Origin: Porodaedalea pini
Lineage: Eukaryota; Basidiomycota; Agaricomycetes; Hymenochaetales; Hymenochaetaceae
Assembly: GCA_002794775.1 (NCBI GenBank)
Contig: NBAY01000025.1
Location: 124,001 to 188,000 of the forward strand
DNA length: 64,000 bases
Reading direction: 5' to 3'
The notes under the pieces are model-generated. The model did not search any database. It was not told the DNA's origin and was given only the letters and a program-made list of their open reading frames with translations. This document shows, one piece after another, positions 1-10,497 of this stretch (the first letter of the stretch is position 1; each line of letters opens with the position of its first letter). Both the position numbers and the translations under genes were made by a program.

Positions 1-660
1 AATCATATTGACATGATGATGCAAACACTTACAGACCATTTGGAATGCACGAACAAATCCTGCAACATCATTATTGCATCCTCTTTTTTCCAGAGGTACC
101 TTCAGCAAGCATATGCCTCATGAAATGACAAGAAACCACTTATCAATCCGCTTCTCAAGCGGTACCATGAAGATTTCTGTAGCAGGAGTAAGCAAAGACT
201 ATATTTTGTGGGCTATATGAATGGGAATCATTGGGCTGTGTGGAAAATAGATTTTGAGGCAGGAACAATGGGCCATGGTAAGTCAGATTAGGCTTGACTT
301 TCTTCAGTATCATTAACATGTTTTTTAACAAATAAAGGTGACTCTCTTAACCTGCATGAAAGCTCTAGGGAGCTGTTGAAGAATTGTCTACTTTGGTGGA
401 TCAGGTTGATTTATGAGAGTAAGAGGGAATGTACATACCAGCCCAACATATTGGCACATGGCAAGCAGGCAGATGATTTGTATTCATGCGGAATCATTGC
501 ATGTAACACGATTGTGCATGAACTATTTGGCAACAGTTTATGGACCATACAGAACCATAAACAACTTTGCATCGAGGCATTTAATGCCATCATAATGCAA
601 CATAACAAGTGTGTTAGTGTTGTATTACTTCCGAATAAACTGATACACTCACTCACCATA
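1..660 (+). pseudogene. Ulp1/SENP (C48)-like cysteine protease domain, 5' partial and broken
   Basis: Reading frame 1 from the first base gives an HIDMM-type segment, then GYMNGNHWAVW (the His box of Ulp1 proteases). After an intron it gives HGDSL (the Asp box) and SCGIIACNTIVHELF (the Cys box). The intron at 278-337 (GTAAGT...AAAG) joins GGCCATG to GTGACTC and restores HGDSL. A TGA at 118-120 sits inside the domain, in a context compatible with CGA to TGA. Known family: peptidase C48, which in agaricomycetes is often found in transposon-associated proteins rather than as the host SUMO protease. I infer a mobile-element-derived protease remnant. The N-terminal part lies outside the window. 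A further intron may lie near 610-678. Confidence 0.7.
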
Positions 661-675
661 TAATTTCAGAGAGGC

Positions 676-1143
676 CAACAAACATCCTCCCAACTAGCTG
701 CTCCAGTGACGTGTATAGACAATGCAGATTTACCAACTGGCATGTTACTACAAGACAAAGTAGCAGATTATCCAGACCAGCAATCCTCCCAAGCCACCGC
801 TAGCAACATGTCCTGCATCCAATGGGCTCCAGTGACACATGTAGACAATGCGGGTTCACCAACTGGCACGTTACTACAAGACAAAGCAGCAGATAATCCA
901 AATCAGATGATTATTGAGTTAAGAGGTGAAGATTCACACATGATGGACACTGAGAGTTGTTTTGTACAAATCAGCACCTCGAGGCCATCTCCGACCACAG
1001 AAGCTAGCAAAACATCTTTATGTTTCACAGTCACGGAGGATGGACCGAAACTACAAGACATGAAGAATGCAGACAATGTGTTGTCTGCTGACTTGAGCTT
1101 GAAGAGACAGAGGGACACCAAGTTTCCTGATGAATTGAGGTGG
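676..1143 (+). pseudogene. Low-complexity tail downstream of the Ulp1-like domain
   Basis: This open segment follows the protease domain after a probable acceptor (ATTTCAG) and encodes a polar, Ser/Thr/Asp-rich tail. It contains an internal duplication: a PVTCIDNADLPTG segment at about 703-780 is repeated as PVTHVDNAGSPTG at about 829-905, both followed by LLQDK. No fold is recognised. The frame is interrupted at 1144 by the start of an LTR, so the gene was cut by a gypsy insertion. It may be the disordered C-terminus of the protease protein. Confidence 0.4.
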
Positions 1144-1730
1144 TGTCAGGACTTGAACATTTGCCTTTTCTTTTATTTCCCTTTTATCATTTCTTTTCTT
1201 TAAACTGCTCCATTTTATTATATTTAATCATCTTCCCAATCATTTCCCACACTCCCTTGCACCTGACCTTCATTCGTTCCATTCCGCTCATTTATGTAAT
1301 CTTAGATAATATAGTCTCACAGTCACCACTATAAGAGGCATCAGGAATCACATGAACTCCTTGTTCTGCTTTTCCTCTTACCTCCACAATGACCTAGCCT
1401 GAGTACAGTGTGTCCCAAGTCCCCACTCGAGTATAGCACATCCCAGGCAACAGTCAGCCAAGGCCTGCCCTGTTTGAGTGTCTCTCGAACTCCCGCCTAA
1501 CATAAAAGCAGAACCTCACCCAGGCTCATCCCCAGTGTACATTGTCACTGTCGACTCGCCTTCACTCAGTCTAAAGGAGTGCTCCCCTCGATGGACTTGA
1601 TGTGTAAACCCCCTAAATGACAACCCTCAACCCTGCCCGGGCATTTTTGGATGTTTGTGTATTACATAAACCCCAACCAACTTTTCCCAACCCTGGCTCT
1701 CCACCTTAGCCTCTGGTGGAGGATGCACCT
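1144..1730 (+). repeat. 5' LTR and leader of gypsy element 1 (3' boundary approximate)
   Basis: The sequence from TGTCAGGACTTG onward aligns over several hundred bases with the segment starting TGTTAGAACTCA at 48221, including the motifs CCCACACTCCC, CTTAGATAATATAGTCTCA and ATCACATGAACTCCTTGTTC. In both places the shared block starts abruptly after unrelated sequence and leads into a gag gene, as an LTR does. The 3' end is not certain because no second LTR is present in the window. The block may end near 1622 (CTAAATGACA) with the rest being leader. Confidence 0.5.
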
Positions 1731-1937
1731 GATGTGAACATGGGTAACTAGATGAGTACAGATGTCATCAACATTATCATTTATCATCTTGTTCAGTTCC
1801 TTCCACCTCATCATTAACTTTGCCAACAAACCTGTTCAACGTTGGTGTAACCTCAGATTGAACGAACAACTGATCCCCATACCCCTGCCATTGTAGACAA
1901 GATAGATCTCACCAATGAACAGCAAAGGGCCCTCCCT

Positions 1938-3308
1938 GTGTCAGCATGTTGGGATCCAGAAAGACCAGGCTACATTGCAACCAACAATAGCAGCATCGTA
2001 TACAACATCTGGTGGACTGAAATCAGGCACAGCTGGTACTCAATGAACAAAGAAGGAAGGAGAGCCAGGTGGCCTCCAGCAGTCCCATTGTCACCCACAC
2101 TGTCAACAACCACCATTGCATTACCTCCAACCCCAGGTCCATACCACGAAACCCTTAGAACCCCATCACCACCAACCCCCCCTGAACCTATGACACCTAC
2201 GCCTGAGCCGACAATGTCAGCAGGTGGTTTCAGCCAACAACAGCTGGAGCAAATAGCAGCAATTGTCACAGGCACCTTCACCCATCAGGCAGCAAATGCC
2301 CCAGTGGGTCAAGGTACTGCTCCGACCCTCGCTATCAATGTCGCCCGGCCACGTGAATTCACTGGCAGTGATGACTACCTTGATTTCAAGCACAAAGTCC
2401 TCCTTTTCATCTCAGCAAACCTGAGCAGGTATCCAACATCAGCAAGCAAGATCTACCTCATGCTCTTGTACCTGAAAGGAGGCAATGCATCAACGTGGGC
2501 ACAAAACTATGTCAAGGAGTTCACAACGAACAGTGCAGTGAGCCTGATGGAGACTTGGACAAGATTCCAGGAATGTCTGGACGTGTCATTTGATGACCCG
2601 AACCATAAGGCGAAGGCACTGGCAAAGATGCACACACTCGTACAGAAGGACCTCACAGCCGATGAGTTCTTCCAGAAGTTTGATGTCCTATGTACGAAGG
2701 CCAGAATGATGGATGCAGCCCACGACTTCAACGTCTGCATCCAGCTACAGCAGGCCCTGAACCTTGAAGTGGTCTGAGGAGTCCTACAATCGACGCCAGT
2801 CCCGATGAAGTATGAAGAATGGAAGAAGAAGGCCATTGAGATTGACCGTGTCAAGCAACAAGTGTGCGACATCCAGAAAGGATGCTTCAACCATCCTCAG
2901 CCATCCGTTCCTCCATGGCAACAAGTCATGCAACCACCCCCAATCCAACAGCAGCCCAACGCCCCCCACATAGACAAGCGAGACGTTACCGGTGTAACTT
3001 TTGGTGGAGCTGGCCAACCAATGGATGTCTCGATGAATGAGACGCGACAACAAGGAGCATGTTGGATTTGTGGTGGCCAGGGACACTTCTGAGTGCAGTG
3101 TCCACAGGGAAGACTGATTGTGCAGCAAATGCTGCGGATGATGGAGCCCATGGAACTTTGCATCCTCGCCAACAAACTCGGTGCGATGAAGGAGTTGGTC
3201 TTCGAGGAAGTCATGGACACTCGGAAGTCTACAGTGGAAGATTATGTGGAGGAAGACAATGATGAAGAGGTCATTGACTCACAGGGTTTTGCGAGTGGTC
3301 AGGCATAG
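1938..3308 (+). pseudogene. Gag of Ty3/gypsy element 1 (degenerate)
   Basis: The 1938-2777 frame carries a proline-rich N-terminus and a retrotransposon Gag core (FTGSDDYLDFKHKVLLF, then KIYLMLLYLKGG, then WAQNYVKEFT). A TGA interrupts it at 2776, where the frame continues as GVLQSTPVP. A zinc knuckle follows at about 3058-3105 (CWICGGQGHF, TGA, VQCP), of the CX2CX4HX4C type. Both TGA codons are at positions where related elements carry Arg, consistent with CGA to TGA. Gag would form the virus-like particle and bind element RNA. It cannot be functional here. Confidence 0.75.
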
Positions 3309-3316
3309 CCACCGGG

Positions 3317-5736
3317 GTGACTGACCAAGAGGTTCAAGGAGTTTCAAGTTCAGGTTCAATAAAATATAACCAACTGCCTGTACAATATGTAGATGTGAAC
3401 AGTGTCAATGGTTTTCCTGATTACAAAACTCTGACTGGTGTGAAGGAGTACAATGTAGAGGAGAAGTTGTTCATGAGAGGAACTGGTGGATGCCAGCTGG
3501 ACCTTCTCTTGACCGTTGGACAAGGAGTAGTGGGTGAAGTGAGAGAGGTGGATGCGCACATGCTTGTGGATTCGGGGTGTACTGGATCATGCATTGACAC
3601 AGGATTCATTGAACACTATGGCTTGGAAATGAAACACTACATTTGTCCCTTCACAGTACTCAATGCTGATGGCACACACAATGAGGCTGGCTTGATCAAG
3701 GAGTATGTCGACGTCGAACTAATCATCAGACACCATAAGGAAAGGATTGTGCTCATGGTGACATTGCTCACATTGTCAAACATCTTCCTGGGCTACAACT
3801 GGCTTTGATGACACAACCCTGAGGTCAACTGGAAATTGGGTTCAATTGAATTCACCCGCTGTCCAATCAAATGTGTGATGAAGAAGAGGGAGGTGGAAGA
3901 GATGAGGAGGATAAGAGAGGTGTGAATGGACAAGGCATCCTAGCCCACATATCTCAATGACTATGCTGATGTCTTCTTGGAGAAGGGATTTGAAAAGTTA
4001 CCGGAGCATCACCTGTGGGACCATGTCATCGACTTGAAGCCTGACTTTAAACCCAAAAACTGCAAGATCTACCCGTTGACACTGACGGAACAACAGTTGC
4101 TGAAGGACTTCCTCGAGGAGAATCTGAAGTCAGGCCGTATATGCAAGTCGATCTCGCCGATGGCATCACCCTTCTTCTTCATCAAGAAGGCCGACAAGTC
4201 CCTATGCCTGATTCAGGATTACCGGAAACTCAACAAGGGTACAATAAAGAATAAGTACCCTCTCCCCCTCATTGATGAATCTCGTTGACAAAGTCAAGAA
4301 GGCAAAGTACATCACCAAACTTGACCTTCACTGGGGATATTACAGCATCCAGATCCGTGAAGACAACGAGTGGAAGGTGGCCTTCCAAATGAACATGGGA
4401 CTGTTTGAGCCAATGGTCATGTTTTTTGGTCTTTGCAATGTACTGGTGACAAGTGTTTGTCAATCATATCTTCAAGGACTTGATTTACGCCAATCTAATC
4501 ATCATCTATCTCAATGACATTCTGATCCTCTCTGAGACCATCAAGGAGCACATCGAGATGACAAGACGGGTGTTACAGATCCTGTGAGAGAACAGCCTGT
4601 ATCTGAAGCCGGAGAAGTGCAAATTTGACGTCAAAGTCATCAAGTACCTCAGCCACATCATTGGTAATGGTGAACTGAAGGCTGACCTGGCAAAGACGGA
4701 AGCAATTGCTAGCTGGCCCACCCCACGGAATCTCAAAGAACTCCAAAAGTTCCTCGGCATGGGCAACTGGCTACGACAATTCATTAAGGATTACAGCAAG
4801 GTGGTCCTTCTATTAACATCACTGACAGGCAAGAAGGGCTGGGTATGGGAGACCAAACAGAAGGAAGTGTTTGAGGAGCTGAAGCATCGTCTCAGCTCAC
4901 CTCCAGTCCTGGCAATCACCAACAACGAGGGCCCTTTCCATGTTGAGGTGGACTCGTTGAACTTTGCGCTTGGTGGTGTGTTGTTGCAGAAGCAGGAAGG
5001 GAAGTAGAGGGTGATTGCCTACAGGTCAGAGGTGCTGCTACCAGCAGAACAAAACTATGAGATCTACGACAAGGAGATGCTCACGATTGTTTCGGTGCTA
5101 GAGGAGTGACGACAGTACCTTCTCAGTGCCTGACACAAGTTTGAGATCTGGTCTGACCATGCTAATCTCACATACTTCAGGTCAGCGCAAAAGCTGAGCT
5201 ATCGTCAAGCTTGCTGGTGGATAGAACTCGAGGAATTCGACTTCCATCTCGAACACAAGTCAGGAAAGACCATGGGCAAGGTGGACCTGCTGTCGTGCAA
5301 AATGGGCTATGACGAGGGCAAGGATGACAATGACGGGGTCGTGTTCATCAAGGAGAAGTGGTTGAATCATGGAGTGGTGAGGATGTCGCGTGATGAGGTG
5401 TTAGACCAAGTGGGTGAGGTGCAGAGGGCACAGGATGAGTTGGAGAGGCTGACAGGGATGACAGAGGTTGACGGGCTGTGGTGGATGAAAGGCAAGGTCT
5501 ACATACCATCAATGGTGAAGGAAGCAGTGTTGCAGGAATGCCATGACTCAGTCCTGGCCAGCCACCCAGGAGCGTCAAAAATGGTGGAACTCGTTCGTCA
5601 CGATTTTTGGTGAGCCTCAATGTTCTTGGACATAAGATTGTACGTCCAAGGTTGTGATCACTGCCAATGCACAAAGGTGCTTAGGTTGTTGAGGTCAAGA
5701 CCCCTCCACCTGAACGCGGTGCCAGAGGGTCCTTAG
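3317..5736 (+). pseudogene. Pol of Ty3/gypsy element 1: protease, RT, RNase H, start of integrase; truncated at 5736
   Basis: Domains in order are: aspartic protease with LVDSGCTGSCID at about 3563-3600; reverse transcriptase with FFFIKKADKS, QDYRKLN and KLDLHWGYYSIQIRE (4160-4350) and the catalytic box as YLND at 4507-4518 instead of YLDD; an RNase H-like region (EVDSLNFALGGVL, 4945-4985); and the integrase zinc-binding segment (CHDS...SHPGASKMVEL, 5541-5600). Several stops (TGA after NWL, before ENSLYLKPEKC, after HDFW) and at least one frameshift (around 4285) break it. The YLDD to YLND change is a CpG to CpA transition. The element ends abruptly in the integrase at the left border of the large inverted repeat, with no 3' LTR nearby. 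Confidence 0.85.
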
Positions 5737-5804
5737 GCACTTCAGGCTACCCCTCTGAGCAAACCAAGTAGGACTATTCATACACACAACTAATTGACCA
5801 TTTA

Positions 5805-6030
5805 GGTATTGACCCTGGGCGTGCCCAATCTGCTGGGCACTCCCAGTGGGTGCAGGTTGGGTGTGCCCAATTTTTTTTACTGTGGGAAAGTTGGGTGCAC
5901 CCAGATCATTTGGGCACTCCCAACTGGGCCTGCCCAGTTTTTGGGCACCCCTAGTGGGAGTGCCCTGGGAGTGCCCAGATATGTCACTGTCACTGACTGT
6001 CTGGGGACTTTTGGGCACACCCAATTTGTT
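5805..6030. repeat. TGGGCAC/GTGCCCA palindrome-rich segment (mirror at 19272-19497)
   Basis: This stretch is built of short palindromes such as CTGGGCACTCCCAG, TTGGGTGTGCCCAA and TTGGGCACTCCCAA in changing spacing. The same core recurs in the regular minisatellite about 1 kb further on. Clusters of such motifs are typical of subterminal repeats of nonautonomous DNA transposons, but no transposase or clear terminal repeat was found. The apparent long ORFs here are by-products of the repeats. Confidence 0.6.
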
Positions 6031-6922
6031 TTTGCCATAAAATCTAGGGGCTTTATTAATGCTGTATTTTATTGTTTTTAATCCTACAATTTAGTGATCT
6101 TGCTATTGTTTAGTTTATGATTCATTAGCTACATGACTGACCTTTGGTATGAATTGAATTTTGGTCAACAGTAGTCTGGGTCAGACAGGAAAGAATGCTG
6201 AGCATGCTAGACACACAGGACAAAATGATATTTGTTGCTATTAGAGGGACTAAGATAATAAAGATAATAGAGATAGTATTGAGCAGTTCTATATACTGTA
6301 AGACAAATGGAGAAATAGGGAAATTGTACAGCAGTATGAGAGAAATGGAAATAAATATGAGTCAGCTAAAAGTGTAATGACTACCTAAGAAATCATTAAT
6401 GGTATTCTAACATTAAACATTGGGAATCAAGCTCTAGCATTCTAACTATATCAGAGAGATTATATGTCATAGGCTCTATGAGAACTTCTAACTAGAGTGA
6501 TATAGCTGCACTGGACACTTAAGTAGAGCTATTTAAAATTAAACAAGTGCAAGGGTCTGATACATTAGGATCAGTTTGAATGCCTAAGTAGAGTAAAGAG
6601 TATAAACTAAGAGAGAAACTGAGATCAAAACATAGAAAGAGTGTAAGCCCACTGGAGCATTCTTATCATTTCTGACATGTTGCTGACCTTCTGAACATCA
6701 TAACTTGACTTTGAGGTACTAAGCATCTAATGCTCTGAGATACACAAAGTATGAATACAGTGTAAAATCCCAGGATGCAGGGGAAGAGATTCAAAGTTGA
6801 AATGAAAGAGAGACTTGAAAGCAATCAGGCTTAAGCTGTGCTTAAATATTAGGCCTGGACTACTAGCTTAAAAGATTAGATATGACTAGTTGACTGTATC
6901 TAAATCTTTTACAGGTGCCTAG
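6031..6922. other. AT-rich noncoding stretch (mirror at 18380-19271)
   Basis: No coding potential or RNA gene is recognised. Composition is AT-rich and CpG-poor, unlike the GC-rich host gene fragments in the same arm. Confidence 0.5.
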
Positions 6923-7550
6923 TTGAGTATACTCAGTATACCCAATTATCTGGGAGTGCCCAGTTGGGTGCTCCCAATTATCTGGGGGGGCCTAGTTGGG
7001 TGTGCCCAATTATATGGAGGCACCCAGTTGGGTGCTCCCAATTATCTGGAGGCACCCAGTTGGGTGCTCCCAATTATCTGGGGGGGCCTAGTTGGGTGCG
7101 CCCAATTATCTGGGGGTGCCCCAGTTGGGTGCTCCCAATTATCTGGGGGGGCCCAGTTGGGTGCACCCAATTATCTGGGGGGGCCCAGTTGGGTGCACCC
7201 AATTATCTGGGGGGGCCTAGTTGGGTGTGCCCAATTATCTGGAGGCACCCAGTTGGGTGCTCCCAATTATCTGGGGGGGCCTAGTTGGGTGCGCCCAATT
7301 ATCTGGGGGTGCCCCAGTTGGGTGCTCCCAATTATCTGGGGGGGCCCAGTTGGGTGCTCCCAATTATCTGGGGGGGCCCAGTTGGGTGCACCCAATTATC
7401 TGGGGGGGCCTAGTTGGGTGTGCCCAATTATCTGGAGGCACCCAGTTGGGTGCTCCCAATTATCTGGGGGGGCCCACTTGGGTGTGCCCAATTATCTGGG
7501 GGGGGCTTAGTTGGGTGCACCCAATTATCTAGGGGCACCCAGTTGGGTAC
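6923..7550. repeat. Minisatellite of 32-bp units, about 19 copies (left arm)
   Basis: The unit is about 32 bp (occasionally 33) and contains GTTGGGTGCTCCCAATTATC followed by a G-run of up to seven. Successive GTTGGG starts fall at 6963, 6995, 7027, 7059, 7091 and 7124. Each unit holds a TTGGGTGNNCCCAA palindrome, so the array could form multiple hairpins and G-rich strand structures. Unit variants differ at the two central bases (CT, TG, CA, CG) and at the G-run or AGGCACC part. Long repetitive ORFs across it are artefacts. Confidence 0.9.
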
Positions 7551-7944
7551 ATCCAAATGTCTGAGAGTACCTAGCTATATAAGGTCTTTTTTAATTCCTG
7601 CCTTAGAATCATTTTTTAAAATGCAAAAAATCATTATGTCATGAAAATTAAATAAGTCTAGAATGGAAGCCTTAATAATTCTATGGATCAATTTCTCAAT
7701 CATTTTGTTCTAGACTCTGCATCTTGGAAGCTTCGCTCTGAAGACAAATCAATACACTGCAATCATTGACCCAACACCAGAGCTGCCATGAGATCAAAGA
7801 CAAGCAAGCATAAAACTTCATTTTGAAGAGATTACCACCCTGCTCCTCAATAGTGCTCTGTATCTTCTCAATTGCATGCTCAAGGCACTCAGTTGCTGCA
7901 TACTGCAAACTCAAAATAAGTATAGGGTTGATGAGGAATACATG
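7551..7944. other. Junction segment between minisatellite and FAS2 fragment (mirror 17358-17751)
   Basis: No recognisable gene. An open frame on the minus strand (7696-7986) has no family resemblance and overlaps the start of the FAS2 homology. It is probably filler sequence or another unidentified captured piece. Confidence 0.4.
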
Positions 7945-9251
7945 TTGACGTGTGTCGCTCAGATTGAACAGGACACTGCTCATCAAGAAAAGGATGCAAT
8001 GGCAGTGTATGGCATGCTTTCCAGTTCAGAGCCTCATATTTCTCCTCTTCGTCATGCTCTTGCTGTCTTTGGCCTTACGCCAGATGACATCGACGTTCTT
8101 TCCATCCATGGCACCAGCACCAAGGCCAATGAAAAGAATGAAACACAGATCTGGAACGATGTTTTCTCTACGCTTGGTCGTACACTTGGAAATGCAGTTC
8201 CAATTATGGCACAGAAGAGCTTATGTGGTCATTCAAAGGGTGGATCTGCTGCTTGGCAACTCGCCGGTCTGATTCAGACCATTGGTTCAGGTATCGTTCC
8301 CGGAAACCGAAACGCAGAGTAAGTCATTTTTGGTTCCTCTATAGTGCCGATCTCATTTCTTTCTTGTTTAGTAACGTTGATGCCGATTTCTGCAAGCATG
8401 AGTATCTTATGTTGCCTTCAAAAACTATCCATACAGATGGCATCTGTTCCGGTATCATGGTATGTTGCTCCATTATCTTTCACATACTAGTCCCGATCTC
8501 AACATCTTACAGTCATCTTTCGGCTTCAGCCAAGTTGGCGGCACCATACTCGTCATCCACCCTCGCTTCCTTCTCGGCGCTGTCGAGCCCGCACAGTACG
8601 AGGGGTACAAGCTCCACAACCGCGAGCGTGCATTGCCATGCTACAAAGCCATGACCTCCATGATGACCATAAACTCACTGGTTGAGATCAAGGACGCACC
8701 TCCGTATTCGAGCGAGCTGGAAGTTCCTGTTCTCCTCAACTCTCTGGCACGTGCAGCGCTTGACGATAAGACCGGCAGCTACTCGCTCCCGAAAAAGTTT
8801 GCCACAAAGGCGACATTTAATGTTTCAAATGTCGAGGCTGCTGCCAAGGCCCTTGCAACTGGTAAAGGCTCTCCTGGTGTTGGCGTCGATCATGGTAAGT
8901 CTAATTCATATCAATCATCTGAAACTCACAGCATACTAATTGGCATTTCGGAGCTCATTTCCGCTGTCCCGTCGTCTAACCCGACTTTCATCTCACGTAA
9001 CTTTACTGATACGGAGATCGCTTGCTGCCGCTCGCAGCCTTCACCCGCGGCATTGTTTGCTGCGCGCTGGGCTAGCAAGAAAGCGGTCTTCAAGTTACTT
9101 GGAGTCGCTTCGAAGGGATCAGCGGCAGCGATGGAGGACATCGAGATCCTTCCTGATGCATCGGATGTGCCGTCCGTGACGCTTCACGGCGATGCGCTTG
9201 CTGCTGCGGATAGTAAGGGAGTCACGCAGGTGCACGTGAGTCTCAGCCACG
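7945..9251 (+). pseudogene. FAS2: Captured 3' fragment of fatty acid synthase alpha subunit (left arm)
   Basis: The translation covers the end of the ketoacyl synthase domain (SPLRHALAVFGLTPDDIDVL, then SIHGTSTKANEKNE with one active-site His, then SLCGHSKGGSAAWQLAGL with the other) and the C-terminal phosphopantetheinyl transferase (VGVDH, then ELISAVPSSNPTF, FAARW-like, SKKAVFKLLGV, then VHVSLSH). This is the order of fungal type I FAS alpha, which makes long-chain fatty acids in the cytosol. Introns at 8319-8371 and 8460-8512 are intact. A third (8895-8951) ends in GG instead of AG. Homology starts inside the KS domain and stops at SLSH, before the normal C-terminus. DFCKHEYLM and GICSGIM carry Cys where the family has Arg (CGN to TGN). 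A captured nonfunctional piece. Confidence 0.9.
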
Positions 9252-9910
9252 TAGCAGAGCGCCGACTGCAGGACGCTACGTCTCGTGCGTGAATGGCGAG
9301 GCGAGTGCGATGCAGCGCGTATGCGACGAAGTGCGCAAGCGTATTCGGTATCACTGGTGCCCCTCCTGATCCTGCCGTTGCGGTAACAGGGGAACGCGAG
9401 ACGACTGTGGTCGAGGACGATGTGGAAGAGGTGAAGGACGACGGAGGAAGGATCTCGGTGCAGTTGAAGGTATGGCTGACGAAGCGCGCACAGAGCTTGC
9501 TGGTGTCTTCGTGCCCGTAGTAAGTGGCGACTGCCGGTGGGGGTGCTGCCGGCGCGGGGTGGTGCGAGTGGTGTGCGCGCGGGACTGCCGATGACTGTTT
9601 TTTTGTCGAACGTTTTCGGCGCGGTCGGAGGAAAAAAAACGCGATAGAGAAAAAGACACCGATCAACAGCCACTCATCACTCAAGTATCAGAGATCGGGG
9701 GGAAAGAGGGGGGACGCTTACAGAACTCGAGGTAGATGCTGCGGCAGCGGCGGACGCAGAAGACGATTTCGCAGGTGGAGGCGGGGCGTACGTCGCGCGG
9801 TGCACGCGCCGGAAGGGCGAGTGGTTCGAGCTGGCACTCGATGATGATATCGAATGCTGATGCGGATGCGGATGGGGGTGGGGATGGCGCGGGGCGTGGA
9901 CGGTGGCCAT
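9252..9910 (-). pseudogene. Captured 5' fragment of a PCL/Pho80-like cyclin gene (left arm)
   Basis: The minus-strand start ATG at 9910 opens a His- and Ser-rich N-terminus. An intron of 127 nt (9595-9721, GTAAGC...ACAG) leads to an exon reading HEDTSKLCARFVSHTFNC, then PNTLAHFVAYALHRTRL. The last motif is characteristic of the cyclin box of fungal PCL/Pho80-type cyclins, which activate Pho85-class kinases. After HRTRL the frame appears shifted by two bases: VLQSALCYV is readable in another frame. Homology then ends at the join with the FAS2 fragment (about 9252). Most of the cyclin box is missing, so this is a 5' gene fragment with its upstream region, not a working cyclin. Confidence 0.7.
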
Positions 9911-10194
9911 ATTCGCTGCGGCGGGCTCTCTGGCTCTGGGCGTTGACGAGCGTCTGTGAGCGTCAAAGGACAGGTGGAGTTGATGCGTGAGAAGAGGTCG
10001 CTACGAATGTTTTGATTGGAACGAGATCCTTCTCGGACACAACGGTTGCGTCGCGTTCGCCGAAGTGCGCAGTGAGAAAGGCAGATGAGAAAACGGCTGA
10101 CGTCGATGTTGAGGCGTGTGGAACATTGGCGGGGGCAGAAGGAAGAGGTGAGGAATGCGTCCCAGGTGAACAGGGCGAGGGAAGTTGAACCGCT
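9911..10194 (-). other. Probable upstream (5') region carried with the cyclin fragment (mirror 15108-15391)
   Basis: This GC- and CpG-rich sequence lies directly upstream of the cyclin ATG and has no recognisable protein homology. It is pyrimidine-rich on the cyclin coding strand (CCTCTTCC, CCTTCTGCCCCCGCC), as fungal promoters or 5' UTRs often are. I infer that a piece of the cyclin promoter was captured with the gene; no defined promoter element was identified. Confidence 0.35.
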
Positions 10195-10490
10195 CGACGG
10201 TTTCGGTGAATGTCGCCAGTCCCTCCCTGCCTGACAATGACGAGAGAGAGGACAGCGACGTTGCGACCGATGATGCAGCCACGGGCCGGCTTGCACTTTC
10301 TCACCAGTGCGGCAGAGACGGTAGCAAGAGTGACCAGCAGAAAGGAGAAGGCGAGCAGTTAGGAATGAGTACACCCTGCTTCATCGGGAAGTCCTGCTCG
10401 TCGTTTCCGCCAGAGACGCGGAAGACGTAGCCCTTGAACTCATCACCGACCAAGTCGCCGGGGACACCTGGGACATCTTCTTGCCGTGGA
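10195..10490 (-). pseudogene. RPS6: Captured fragment of ribosomal protein eS6 gene (left arm)
   Basis: The minus strand reads KKMSQ, (frameshift) [20 protein letters not shown], then [11 protein letters not shown]. In shifted frames it continues [19 protein letters not shown] and then ARGCIIGRNVAVLSLVIVRQ. This is the N-terminal half of 40S ribosomal protein S6, one of the most conserved eukaryotic proteins. At least three frame changes break it, and homology ends at GDI, where the family continues PGLTD. The real S6 has about 236 residues, so only about 40 percent is covered. Confidence 0.85.
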
Positions 10491-10497
10491 AAATGCG

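Larger units (their letters stand above)
1144..5736 (+). mobile_element. Ty3/gypsy retrotransposon 1, 3'-truncated
   Basis: The order LTR, gag, protease, RT, RNase H, integrase identifies Ty3/gypsy (Metaviridae-type) organisation. The 3' part, including the integrase core and the right LTR, is missing because sequence identity passes directly into the inverted-repeat arm at 5737. The missing part does not resume at 19566, so the palindrome is not a simple insertion with both element halves retained. Confidence 0.8.

Noticed and set aside
6923..7510. 195-codon open frame rich in GGAQLGAPNYLGG-type units
   Set aside because: It is produced by the 32-bp minisatellite, whose near-32-base period shifts frame each unit. 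Several overlapping frames show the same units and none has gene context.
9718..10374. 218-codon minus-strand frame as a separate gene
   Set aside because: It is a composite of the shifted RPS6 frame, cyclin upstream DNA and a wrong frame of the cyclin exon; only short parts resemble S6.
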